The translations under genes were made by a program, and so were the position numbers. A DNA stretch of 64,000 nt, taken from NCBI GenBank assembly GCA_045538755.1, contig JAZQEC010000008.1:42294-106293 (forward strand). Reading direction: 5' to 3'. Positions 30,401 through 39,234 of the stretch are shown in pieces (the stretch's first letter is position 1; each line of letters opens with the position of its first letter). This DNA comes from UBA1738 sp045538755 (GTDB lineage Bacteria > Bacillota > Clostridia > UBA1381). The notes under the pieces were generated by a model, which was not told the origin of the DNA, did not search any database, and worked only from the letters and a program-made list of their open reading frames with translations.

Positions 30401-32419
30401 ATGAACATTATTATACCAAAAATACCCGAAAAAACAATCACGCTGCCGGACAGGGCGGATATTTTAAAAGGATTTATCCTGATTGCGCTTGCAAGAGCTG
30501 AACTTCCCGGAATGAATCCTCTGGGGCTTGCCTTTGCAGCGACATTTCCGATGGAAAATGCATACATCGCATTAATCGGGCTTTGCGCCGGAATGGCGAG
30601 CGCAAAACTTGCAGCGCTAAAGTATATCATTTCCTTTTTTATATATTATATTCTTATTTATCTAAAAAAAACTGAGGATTCAATGGTAAAGGCTGTTGCG
30701 CTTGGGTTTTCGTTGCTTACGGCTGGGTTTTTGACCTTTTTGTGGACAGGCATAACGACAGGTAGCCTGTTATATCTTTTGGCGGAGGTCTTTATCGTTG
30801 GCGGAACATATTATCTGTTTTCCTTTTTGGGCGGAAAAGGCGATTTGTCACACTTTGCCCAAATTATAATTATAGGCGGGATTTTAAACGGACTTGAGGG
30901 CGTGTCTCTTCCTTATATAAATGTAAGTGCGTCGATGTTTGCAGTGATTTTCATATCAATGTGCCTTTGTTATGCCTGCGGACCAACGATTTCGGTTTTG
31001 GTGTGTGCGGTGTTAGGGTTTGTAATGAATATCGCAAAGCCTGACGCAGTGATGTTTTCGGGAATGTTCGCACTGTCGGCGCTATTTTCGTCGCTTTTGT
31101 CCTCTGTCGGAAAATTCGGGACAGCGGTGGGATTTTTATGCGGAATAACGGTCAGCGTGCTTTATAGGGGAAGCCTTGAGGGTATTCATATAGCAGACGT
31201 ATTTATGCCGCTTGCCGTTTTTGCATTTTTGCCGGAAACATTCCATTTTAAAATAAGTTCATGGATAAACAATCATATTGCGGCGGAATATGATGATTTT
31301 GATATAAATGTGCGTGTGGCAAATCAGCTTAAAACGGTAGCAAAGGCTGTGTGTGACCTTGCTGACGGAGTAAACATTCTTGGCGACAGAAATAGAGAGG
31401 ATGCCATGATGCGTGAAATGTTTGATACTGTGGCGTCACGTGTTTGCAAAGGCTGTTCGCTTGAGGCTAATTGTTGGAAAAAGGACAGCAGGAAGACATA
31501 TAACAATATGTATGAACTCTGGAAAACTATTGAGGAGGAGGGTTTTTGCGACCATTCGAATATGCCGCTGGCATTCAGGCAAGTCTGTATTAGGTCGGAG
31601 AGCTTTTTGTGCGAGTTTAAGCACGCATACGAGCTTTATAAGCAAAACGTGCTATACAGAGGTGAAGCGCTTTCGGGACGAGGAATTATCGCAAGGCAAT
31701 ACAGCGAAATTTCAAATGTTATAAAAATGCTGTCATACGAAGTGGAAAATGGGATTTGTGAAAGTGAGCCTATGCAGTTAAGATACAAGGCGCAGGTTAC
31801 GGTTTTGCAAGAACCTAAGTATTCGCAGGCGGTTTGTGGCGATACGATATTGAATTTTGAGGTGGGCAATAAATACTTTGTTATTCTGTGTGACGGTATG
31901 GGCACAGGGGACTCAGCGATGAGAGAAAGCCGGCTTACAGCAAGACTTTTTTCGGAATTTTTAAAAGCGGGATTTGAAAAGGAAACAGCACTTAATATGA
32001 TAAACTCCGCACTTGCACTCAAGGACGATCAGGAAAGCTTTTCAACGGTGGATATTTTAGAGATTAATCTGGAAACCGGCGTTTGTGAATTTATGAAAAT
32101 AGGGAGTGCTGAAAGCTTTATAAAGACAAAGGGCAATATTGAGGTAATTTCTTCAAAATCACTCCCCATCGGGATACTGGAGAACATTGAGGTGACGGCT
32201 GTTCGGCATGAACTCAAGGCGGGAGACGTGATTTTAATGGTTTCGGACGGAATAGGCGAAGCCGGTAACGGAGTTTTGAAAAATGACTGGATAAAGAAAC
32301 TGCTTATGATGGAAAACAGAAACGATAAAGAACTTACTGACCTGATTTTGGTGGGTGCTAAAGCCCGTATGAAGTTTTCGGACGATATGACCTGTGCGGT
32401 TATCAGGATAAAGAAATAA
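30401..32419 (+). CDS. spoIIE: Stage II sporulation protein E (PP2C-type phosphatase)
   Basis: A 672-residue SpoIIE-like protein: N-terminal membrane domain with about ten helices (about 20-285), a central region (about 290-440) with a Cys cluster (VCKGCSLEANCW), and a C-terminal PP2C phosphatase (VILCDGMGTGDSAMRES, LMVSDGIGEAG, SDDMTCAVIRI). In Bacillus it localises to the asymmetric septum and dephosphorylates SpoIIAA to release sigma F. AAAGGA precedes the ATG. It is somewhat shorter than the Bacillus protein (about 830 residues). Confidence 0.95.
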   Translation: MNIIIPKIPEKTITLPDRADILKGFILIALARAELPGMNPLGLAFAATFPMENAYIALIGLCAGMASAKLAALKYIISFFIYYILIYLKKTEDSMVKAVALGFSLLTAGFLTFLWTGITTGSLLYLLAEVFIVGGTYYLFSFLGGKGDLSHFAQIIIIGGILNGLEGVSLPYINVSASMFAVIFISMCLCYACGPTISVLVCAVLGFVMNIAKPDAVMFSGMFALSALFSSLLSSVGKFGTAVGFLCGITVSVLYRGSLEGIHIADVFMPLAVFAFLPETFHFKISSWINNHIAAEYDDFDINVRVANQLKTVAKAVCDLADGVNILGDRNREDAMMREMFDTVASRVCKGCSLEANCWKKDSRKTYNNMYELWKTIEEEGFCDHSNMPLAFRQVCIRSESFLCEFKHAYELYKQNVLYRGEALSGRGIIARQYSEISNVIKMLSYEVENGICESEPMQLRYKAQVTVLQEPKYSQAVCGDTILNFEVGNKYFVILCDGMGTGDSAMRESRLTARLFSEFLKAGFEKETALNMINSALALKDDQESFSTVDILEINLETGVCEFMKIGSAESFIKTKGNIEVISSKSLPIGILENIEVTAVRHELKAGDVILMVSDGIGEAGNGVLKNDWIKKLLMMENRNDKELTDLILVGAKARMKFSDDMTCAVIRIKK

Positions 32420-32433
32420 AAGGAGGAATAGCT

Positions 32434-32652
32434 TTGAAGGTACAAAATGAACTTGCGGCAAAAATTTTGAGTGAGGTCATAGCGGAGGGTATGAAATTGA
32501 GTAACATCGACCTTAGTGAACGTGTAAAATGTGAGGCAACGACGGCGCTTGACGAAATAAAGCTTGCTATACACAAAACCGGCGAAACCGAAAGAGCAAA
32601 GCTTGCCTCAATAAAAAAGATAATGAAAAAGTATAATATTGGAGAGCTATAA
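32434..32652 (+). CDS. Small helical protein of unknown function downstream of spoIIE
   Basis: A 72-residue, wholly helical, charged protein starting at TTG (32434), 7 bases after AGGAGG. It reads MKVQNELAAKILSEVIAEGM and ends KKIMKKYNIGEL; no domain recognised. The strong ribosome binding site and 14-base gap suggest co-transcription with spoIIE. A terminator follows. Confidence 0.65.
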   Translation: MKVQNELAAKILSEVIAEGMKLSNIDLSERVKCEATTALDEIKLAIHKTGETERAKLASIKKIMKKYNIGEL

Positions 32653-32657
32653 AATAA

Positions 32658-32697
32658 GGCTGTGACAGGATAACTTCATCTTGCCACAGCCGTTTTT
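32658..32697. terminator. Terminator between convergent spoIIE unit and hslO
   Basis: GGCTGTG (32658-32664) pairs with CACAGCC (32685-32691), followed by GTTTTT on the plus strand; on the minus strand TTATTTTA follows. Confidence 0.75.
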
Positions 32698-33578
32698 CAT
32701 CGTGCTTTTTTAAGCATTTCTTCAAGTTCGGGTTTTTCAAAAACAAATTTATTGTTACAGAACTGACATTCAACCTCGCACTTGCCGTCTTCTTCGATGA
32801 TTTTGGAAAGGTCAGCCTTGCCGATTGAAATAACTGCCGACTTCATTCTGTCACGCGAGCATTTACACTCATATTTCGGAACAGCCACTTCGTTTTGCAT
32901 AATCATACTGAAGTCTTCTGTCAGGTAGAAAAGAATGTCTTCAGCCGTCATACCGTCTGAAAGCATCTTTGTAACAGAAGGTATTTCCTTCATTTTGTCT
33001 TCTATTATGCCGGCAACTTCTTCAGTTGCTTCAGGCATAAGCTGAATCATAAATCCGCCTGCACATTCCGCCTGCCCGTCTGTTCCGACAAGGACTCCAA
33101 GTCCAATTGCGGTCGGAATTTGGTCACTTTTTGCAAAGTAATAGGTAAGGTCTTCTGCAATTTCGCCTGTTATAATAGGAACTTGACCTGAGTATGGCTC
33201 TTTTAAGCTTAAATCATAAACCACGTTGAGCTGACCTTGTCCAACAGCAGAACCAACGTCAAGCTTGCCATTTTCCTTTCTGGGAATGTCCACGAACGGA
33301 TTGACAACATAGCCACGTACACGTGAGCTAGAATCAGTTATTGCAACAATGTTTCCAAGCGGGCCATCGCCACGAAACTGAACTGTGATTGAGTCTGTGT
33401 CATTCTTTAGGTTTTGTCCCATAATGGCGATTGCGGTGAGCGTTCTGCCAAGTGCCGCTGTTGCCACAGGGAAGGTGTTGTGAATTTTTTGTGCCTCATT
33501 AACGAGGTCGGTTGTAACTGCAACAAAAATTTTGATTGCACCATCGGTGCTTTGTCCTCTTACTAAAACGTCTGCCAT
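32697..33578 (-). CDS. hslO: Redox-regulated chaperone Hsp33
   Basis: A 293-residue Hsp33, a chaperone switched on by oxidation. The N-terminal domain has VRGYVVNPFVDIP and VGQGQLNVVYDL; the C-terminal zinc centre is CKC (in KYECKCSRDRM) plus CQFC (in VECQFCNNKF), the redox switch. AAGGAAAA precedes the ATG. It lies 16 bases downstream of cdaR, possibly co-transcribed. Presence in an anaerobe fits oxidative-stress defence. Confidence 0.96.
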   Translation of the reverse strand: MADVLVRGQSTDGAIKIFVAVTTDLVNEAQKIHNTFPVATAALGRTLTAIAIMGQNLKNDTDSITVQFRGDGPLGNIVAITDSSSRVRGYVVNPFVDIPRKENGKLDVGSAVGQGQLNVVYDLSLKEPYSGQVPIITGEIAEDLTYYFAKSDQIPTAIGLGVLVGTDGQAECAGGFMIQLMPEATEEVAGIIEDKMKEIPSVTKMLSDGMTAEDILFYLTEDFSMIMQNEVAVPKYECKCSRDRMKSAVISIGKADLSKIIEEDGKCEVECQFCNNKFVFEKPELEEMLKKAR

Positions 33579-33594
33579 TTTTATTTTCCTTCCG

Positions 33595-34776
33595 TTATTC
33601 GACTATCGCGCTAACTTTATATGAGCCGATAACCTCAATATTTTCTTGAGCTTCAATTATGACCTCAAGGTCTTTTGCTCCGCCGTCCATACTGCTTGCA
33701 TCTACCTTTGCCTTCAGCTCGGCTTTAGAAAGACTATCTTCTGTGCCTTTTAGCGAAACAGTAATTCGCTCGGGAGCTATTTTTATATTTTTACCTTCCG
33801 GTACGTTTTCGATGCTTACAAGAACTTCCACATTTTTCTGCACTTTAGGCGCGAGCACACAATCTGCTGTAAGATTGAAGCTTTCCTCCGGAAGATAGCA
33901 ACCGTCCGGAACATCAATAGTTAGTTCATATACATCTCCGTTTTTCTTATCTGGATCGAGGTATGCAAAAAGCTCACCAGCGGTGCAATTTTCCGACAGC
34001 CCTGCCACAACCGCATCTATACTTTGCTGCCTTACTGTCAAAACATTGTCTTTTGCCATTTCTTCATTAAGAACCACCTTTACAGGAAGCGTCTTTCTTA
34101 AATAGACCTCGTTATAGACAGCGATTGTCGGGCTGCTTTTGTGGGTTATATTGCTTTCTGATACAATATCGTCGTTTTCGTCATAGAATTTATAAAAATA
34201 TTCCTGTGAGCTCGTTTTCGAAACAGCATCAGCATCAACGATAACCTTTGCATATGAAATAGAGTACACGGTACTTGATGCGCCGCGAACCTTAATAGTG
34301 TCATCGGCTAAAGTTGATTTTACAAGAAATTCCGAATTTTTATCTTCATATTGGGATTCTGCCTTTACAGGTATTTCGCGTGCGATGATATTTTCGGTTT
34401 GAACGGATAGCTCATTAGTTTTAGCCTTGTAAAGAGTAACTGATGATGACGGGTAGTTATATTTAATTTTAACGGTGTTTGTGCCCGCTGCAGAAATTCC
34501 TGACACATCAACTTGTGCTGAGATGCTGTTTAGAGACGAAATAACAGCGGAGCGGGTTCCTCGAATTGTTACCGATATTGATGGCAGGGACTCCTTGTTT
34601 ACCACAACAAGGCCGTTTGATAAAAGTAGGTCTTCGCCTTCAAAAACTATATCAATGTCGGCTAAATACTGGGTTATAACAGGGTCTTCAGTATAAGTTA
34701 TAGCAAACCACAGTACGATTGCCGCAAAGGCTGATAAAATTTTGAGGAATGTCTTGTTATCGTTCTTTATTTTCAT
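33595..34776 (-). CDS. cdaR: YbbR-domain regulator of diadenylate cyclase (CdaR)
   Basis: A 393-residue protein with one N-terminal membrane helix (about 10-28) and about four extracellular YbbR-type beta repeats (for example VVNKESLPSISVTIRGT and KNIKIAPERITVSLKGT). CdaR proteins modulate the cyclase CdaA. It overlaps cdaA by 4 bases (ATGA). glmM, the usual third member of the operon, is not here; hslO follows instead. Confidence 0.9.
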   Translation of the reverse strand: MKIKNDNKTFLKILSAFAAIVLWFAITYTEDPVITQYLADIDIVFEGEDLLLSNGLVVVNKESLPSISVTIRGTRSAVISSLNSISAQVDVSGISAAGTNTVKIKYNYPSSSVTLYKAKTNELSVQTENIIAREIPVKAESQYEDKNSEFLVKSTLADDTIKVRGASSTVYSISYAKVIVDADAVSKTSSQEYFYKFYDENDDIVSESNITHKSSPTIAVYNEVYLRKTLPVKVVLNEEMAKDNVLTVRQQSIDAVVAGLSENCTAGELFAYLDPDKKNGDVYELTIDVPDGCYLPEESFNLTADCVLAPKVQKNVEVLVSIENVPEGKNIKIAPERITVSLKGTEDSLSKAELKAKVDASSMDGGAKDLEVIIEAQENIEVIGSYKVSAIVE

Positions 34777-35597
34777 TTTTCATTCCTCCAAAATCTTGAT
34801 TTTTCAGTTTCTTTTGAAAGAGCTTTGTTAAGTGCAGTTTTTAAGGCTGTCTCGGTGAGGTTTCGTGTGAGGCTTCCGTTTAATGCGATGGAGATTTTTC
34901 CTGTTTCCTCGCTCACGACTATGACGAGGGCATCGGAGGCTTCGGAGATACCCAAAGCTGCGCGGTGACGTGTGCCAAGCTCGCGTGATAAGTTGGAATT
35001 TGATGTGAGCGGTAAAAAACAACCCGCAGTATAAATTCTGTCACCGCGTATAATGACTGCGCCGTCGTGAAGCGGTGTGTTAGGCACGAAAATATTTTCT
35101 AAAAGAGCCGCACTTACTTCAGCATCAATTAAAGTTCCGGTTTTTATGACGTCTCCAAGCTTTGTTTCGCGCTCAATTACAATCAATGCGCCTGTCTTGG
35201 TTTCAGACATATTGGCCGCAGCACGAACAATTTCCGTTACGGCAAAATTGACGTCCTGAGATTTTCCTACCGCAATATCAATCAACTTGCCTGCTTTTGA
35301 ACGTCCCATTTTTTCGAGCAGACTGCGAAGTTCGGGCTGAAATACAACAACAATGGCAAACATACCTACCTGAACAACATTACTTAAAAGATAGTTAAGG
35401 GTAGTAAGGTGTGCCCATGTACTTATTTGAAGGATTAAAAATATAATGGCAATACCCTTTAAAAGCTGTATCGCTCTTGTTTCCTTCATTACCTTGAGAA
35501 GCTGATAGACAATAATCGCAACCAAAAACATATCGATTATGTCCGTAAGCTTTAGTACTTGAAAAAAATTCTTTAAATAAATCAATGCCGGACCCAT
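34773..35597 (-). CDS. cdaA: Diadenylate cyclase CdaA
   Basis: A 274-residue membrane enzyme making c-di-AMP from two ATP. Three N-terminal membrane helices (about 15-100) are followed by the DAC domain with catalytic DGA (in PLHDGAVIIRGDRI) and RHR (in GTRHRAALGISE). c-di-AMP controls potassium and osmolyte transport and cell wall homeostasis. GGAGG precedes the ATG. It heads the cdaA-cdaR unit. Confidence 0.96.
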   Translation of the reverse strand: MGPALIYLKNFFQVLKLTDIIDMFLVAIIVYQLLKVMKETRAIQLLKGIAIIFLILQISTWAHLTTLNYLLSNVVQVGMFAIVVVFQPELRSLLEKMGRSKAGKLIDIAVGKSQDVNFAVTEIVRAAANMSETKTGALIVIERETKLGDVIKTGTLIDAEVSAALLENIFVPNTPLHDGAVIIRGDRIYTAGCFLPLTSNSNLSRELGTRHRAALGISEASDALVIVVSEETGKISIALNGSLTRNLTETALKTALNKALSKETEKSRFWRNEK

Positions 35598-35787
35598 TAT
35601 CTAACCTCCACAAACGTTTCTCTAATAATTATACAATAAAATTTTTCATATTACCAGCAATTTTTATTATTTTTTATAAAAAATCTTGTAGTTTTGAAAA
35701 AAATATGATAATATAATACAAAAACACCCATACAACGAAGGAAAAGACATGGAATATTTGTGTTTTTCGGAAAGGATGAGTACTATT

Positions 35788-36807
35788 ATGAAAAAAATTT
35801 TGAGCTTAATTATGGCGCTTGCTGTGTCTGCATCTATGTCGACAGCAGTTTTTGCAGAGACGGCGACCCCGAAGATTAAGGTGGACGGAAGGGCAATAAC
35901 ATTCCGTGAGGAACAGAAGCCGATGATTAAGGATGACAGACTGTATGTACCGATAAGACGAGTTTTGGAAACTATGGGAGCAAGAGTTATCTGGAACGGT
36001 GACGAAAGAAGCATAACAGTAAAATCATTTGACAACATAAACGAAGTAAGAATGGTAATTGACAGCAAACAAATTACCAGCCTTGAATACACAAGCGTAC
36101 TTTTTGCAAATACAGAAGAGATAACATCAGATGTAGCACCTATTATTGTAAATGACAGAACAATGCTTCCGATAAGAGTTGTTGCTGAGGCTATGGACGC
36201 AACTGTTTACTATGATGAGGCTACAAAAATAACCCACATTACAACAAAGCAGGCAAAGAGAGCTGCAAATAAGGCAAATATTGATACAAATGCAAAAGAC
36301 CTTATTTTGGAAGATTTATATAAAGAAAATCTGCCAAAGGTGTCAATCGAAAGTGATGCAGAAAATATAAAGGAAGGCGATGCGGTAAGAGTAAAAATCA
36401 AGCTTTCTGATATTGAAAAATACACAAAAGATGCAAAGCTTTCTTCAATTACTGCAACGATAGCATATAACAGTGAAAACTTTGAATACAGCGAATTTAA
36501 TTGGGTTATAAACGGCGAAGAAAAGATGCCGATGCTGTATGCAGATAATGCTCACTTTACAGAAGAAACAATGAAGTTCGTAACGCTGGAGCTTCCGGAA
36601 AATGCGGTAGCAATGGAAGGGGACGGAGTAATAGCAGTAGTTACATTTAAGGCACTAAATGACAAAGGCGGAGAATTTGTGCTTTCTGACGGTATATCCG
36701 ATGTAGGATATGATACAGAGATTGGCTTTGCCGAAGGCAAAGGACTTGATACATTATCAAAGTACACAGAGCTTTACATAGACACAACACCGATAATGGT
36801 TAAATAA
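35788..36807 (+). CDS. Secreted protein with stalk domain and cohesin-like C-terminal domain
   Basis: About 339 residues from ATG 35788, which starts the signal peptide MKKILSLIMALAVSASMSTAVFA; an ATG at 35749 has an AAGGA site but would add an odd 13-residue leader. Next is a copper-amine-oxidase-N/stalk domain (LYVPIRRVLETMGARVIWNG, TMLPIRVVAEAMDATVYYD). The C-terminal part (about 190-330) resembles a cohesin fold: INTATIAYNS-type strand (SSITATIAYNSENFEYSEF), then EGDGVIAVVTFKAL. Cohesins bind dockerins in cellulosomes, but a single module without other evidence may be just a surface adhesin. Confidence 0.75.
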   Translation: MKKILSLIMALAVSASMSTAVFAETATPKIKVDGRAITFREEQKPMIKDDRLYVPIRRVLETMGARVIWNGDERSITVKSFDNINEVRMVIDSKQITSLEYTSVLFANTEEITSDVAPIIVNDRTMLPIRVVAEAMDATVYYDEATKITHITTKQAKRAANKANIDTNAKDLILEDLYKENLPKVSIESDAENIKEGDAVRVKIKLSDIEKYTKDAKLSSITATIAYNSENFEYSEFNWVINGEEKMPMLYADNAHFTEETMKFVTLELPENAVAMEGDGVIAVVTFKALNDKGGEFVLSDGISDVGYDTEIGFAEGKGLDTLSKYTELYIDTTPIMVK

Positions 36808-36809
36808 CA

Positions 36810-36836
36810 AAAAAACAGGCGAAAGCCTGTTTTTTT
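36810..36836. terminator. Bidirectional terminator between stalk/cohesin gene and gpmI
   Basis: AAAAAACAGGC-GAAA-GCCTGTTTTTT with a GNRA-type loop; A and T runs on both sides allow use by both convergent genes. Confidence 0.92.
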
Positions 36837-36846
36837 GTATCTTGAT

Positions 36847-38394
36847 TTATTTTACAATAACACTTTCGCCTGTCATTTCTTCCGGCTGAGAAAGCCCCAT
36901 AAGGTCAAGCATTGTCGGAGTCAGATCGCAAAGCTTTCCGCGCGAGAGCTGAACGTCGCCTGCGCCCATAACAATCAATGGAACAGGGTTTGTTGTGTGA
37001 GCTGTAAATACGTCCTTTGTATCCGGCTCGAACATCTTGTCAGCATTTCCGTGGTCGGCTGTGATTAGCACTTTGCCGCCTTTTGCCATAATAGCATCAA
37101 CAACTTTTCCAAGACATTCATCAACAGCCTCAACGGCCTTTACTGCTGCGTCAAAAACGCCGGTGTGACCAACCATATCGCAGTTTGCGAAGTTTAAAAT
37201 AATGCAATCATATTTATCTTCATTTATTAGCTCGGCGCAAGCATCGGCAACCTCATAAGCACTCATTTCAGGCTTCATATCGTAAGTTGCAACCTTCGGA
37301 GACGGAATTAGCTTTCTGTCTTCGCCTTCATAAACATCTTCCACACCGCCGTTGAAGAAGAAGGTAACGTGTGCATACTTCTCTGTTTCTGCAATTCTAA
37401 GCTGCTTCATACCCTGTTTTGATAGATACTCGCCGAATGTGTTTGTAAGAACCTGCGGACGAAATGCGACATTCACGTTAGGCATTGATGCGTCATACTG
37501 TGTCATACAAACGTAGTAAAGCGGGAACTGCTCTCTTGAAAAACCGTTAAAATCAGGGTCCACGAAGGTTCTTGTGATTTCTCTTGCACGGTCAGGACGG
37601 AAGTTGAAGCAAACAACTGAATCGTTTGCACTGATTTTTCCGACAGCAGTTCCGTTTTCGCAAACAACCATAGGACGGATAAATTCGTCTGTGATTAGTG
37701 CGCCGTTTTCGTCTTCTGTTACATAGGATTTTTCCATTGCCGAAACGACATTTTCTGTCATTTCTCCTTCATTTTTAACCATTGCGTTGTACGCCTTTAC
37801 TACTCTGTCCCAGTTATTGTCTCTGTCCATTGCGTAGTAACGTCCTGAAACAGTTGCGATTTTACCGACGCCTGTATTTTCGAGCTTTTCAGAAAGAGCT
37901 TTTATAAAGTCAATTCCGGATGTTGGCGAAACGTCACGTCCGTCCATAATCGGGTGAACGAAAACCTTTGTAAGCCCATTCTTTTTAGCAAAATCGATAA
38001 GACCGAACAGATGTTCAATGTGTGAATGAACACCACCGTCTGACAACAGACCGATAAAATGAAGCGCAGAGTCGTGCTTTTTGCAGTTTTCCACAGCGCC
38101 AACGAGTGCTTCGTTTGAGAAAAAGTCGCCGTCGGCGATTGATTTTGTAATTCTTGTAAGCTCCTGATAAACAACTCGTCCGGCACCGATATTTGTGTGT
38201 CCCACTTCGGAGTTGCCCATCTGACCGTCAGGAAGACCGACAGCCATTCCGCTTGCATATAAAACTGTATTCGGATATTCTTTAAAATAACGGTCAATGT
38301 TTGGCTTTTTGGCCGCAGATATTGCGTTTCCCACAGTTTCGTCATTCATTCCAAAACCGTCAAGGATAATTAAAGCAACAGGTTTTTTCGACAT
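36847..38394 (-). CDS. gpmI: 2,3-bisphosphoglycerate-independent phosphoglycerate mutase
   Basis: A 515-residue Mn-dependent mutase interconverting 3- and 2-phosphoglycerate. Alkaline-phosphatase-fold motifs: LIILDGFGMN, the catalytic Ser in MGNSEVGHTNIGAGR, HPIMDGRDVSP, NFRPDRAREIT and ITADHGNADKM. AAGGAG precedes the ATG. It follows tpiA and pgk on the minus strand in a glycolytic unit, with a terminator hairpin between tpiA and gpmI that may tune its level. Confidence 0.97.
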   Translation of the reverse strand: MSKKPVALIILDGFGMNDETVGNAISAAKKPNIDRYFKEYPNTVLYASGMAVGLPDGQMGNSEVGHTNIGAGRVVYQELTRITKSIADGDFFSNEALVGAVENCKKHDSALHFIGLLSDGGVHSHIEHLFGLIDFAKKNGLTKVFVHPIMDGRDVSPTSGIDFIKALSEKLENTGVGKIATVSGRYYAMDRDNNWDRVVKAYNAMVKNEGEMTENVVSAMEKSYVTEDENGALITDEFIRPMVVCENGTAVGKISANDSVVCFNFRPDRAREITRTFVDPDFNGFSREQFPLYYVCMTQYDASMPNVNVAFRPQVLTNTFGEYLSKQGMKQLRIAETEKYAHVTFFFNGGVEDVYEGEDRKLIPSPKVATYDMKPEMSAYEVADACAELINEDKYDCIILNFANCDMVGHTGVFDAAVKAVEAVDECLGKVVDAIMAKGGKVLITADHGNADKMFEPDTKDVFTAHTTNPVPLIVMGAGDVQLSRGKLCDLTPTMLDLMGLSQPEEMTGESVIVK

Positions 38395-38419
38395 AGTAAC
38401 ATTCTCCTTTTCTTAAAAT

Positions 38420-38443
38420 AAGACGGAACAAATGTTCCGCCTT
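38420..38443 (-). terminator. Hairpin between tpiA and gpmI
   Basis: On the minus strand AAGGCGGAA pairs with TTCCGTCTT (one G-T) around a short loop, followed by ATTTTAAG. Probably a partial terminator or mRNA-processing site inside the operon. Confidence 0.6.
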
Positions 38444-38458
38444 ATGCTATTTTTGTGA

Positions 38459-39208
38459 TTAGCAAGCCTTTGTGATAGCTGCAAACTTTTCAGCAACAAG
38501 TGAAGCACCGCCGATTAAACCGCCATCGATGTTTTCTTTTGCCAAAAGCTCTGCTGCATTCTGGTCGTTCATGCTGCCGCCATACTGGATTGTGAATTCC
38601 TTTGCACAGTTTGGACAATAAAGGTCTGCAATAATCTTTCTGATGCCACCGCAAACTTCTTCAGCCTGCTCTGCTGTTGCGGTTTTGCCTGTTCCGATTG
38701 CCCAGATTGGCTCGTATGCGATAACAACCTTTTTAGCATCTTCGGCAGTAATGCCTGCAAATGCTTTCTTAATCTGGATTGCGATTAAATCCATTGTGAT
38801 GCCGGCTTCTCTCTGCTCTAAGCTTTCGCCTACGCAAACGATTGGAATAAGACCTTTAGAAAGTGCCTTTTTAGTCTTTTGGTTAACTGTTTCGTCTGTT
38901 TCGTTATTGTATTCGCGTCTTTCAGAGTGACCGATAATTACGTATTTTACGCCGATATCTTTTAACATATCAGCTGAAATCTCACCTGTGAAAGCACCCT
39001 TGTCCTCAAAGTGAAGATTTTCAGCACCGATTTTAACGTGTGTGCCCTTTGCAGCCTCTACTGCGTTTGCAAGGCATACATAAGGTGTGCAGCAAACAAC
39101 TTCGCAGTTTGAACCTTCAGTAGCTGCTGCTACCTCTTTAACAAAATCATAAGTTTCACTCGGAAGCTTGTTCATTTTCCAGTTTCCGGCAATAATATAT
39201 TTACCCAT
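38459..39208 (-). CDS. tpiA: Triosephosphate isomerase
   Basis: About 249 residues. Interconverts dihydroxyacetone phosphate and glyceraldehyde 3-phosphate. Motifs: IIAGNWKMN at the N-terminus, catalytic His in IIGHSERR, catalytic Glu in IAYEPIWAIGTG, and IQYGGSM phosphate loop. Two ATGs (39214 and 39208) are near; the second is chosen because it gives MGKYIIAGNWKM and better spacing from AAAGGA. Between pgk and gpmI. Confidence 0.97.
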   Translation of the reverse strand: MGKYIIAGNWKMNKLPSETYDFVKEVAAATEGSNCEVVCCTPYVCLANAVEAAKGTHVKIGAENLHFEDKGAFTGEISADMLKDIGVKYVIIGHSERREYNNETDETVNQKTKKALSKGLIPIVCVGESLEQREAGITMDLIAIQIKKAFAGITAEDAKKVVIAYEPIWAIGTGKTATAEQAEEVCGGIRKIIADLYCPNCAKEFTIQYGGSMNDQNAAELLAKENIDGGLIGGASLVAEKFAAITKAC

Positions 39209-39234
39209 TTTCATAAGTTCCTTTCTTGTTTGGT

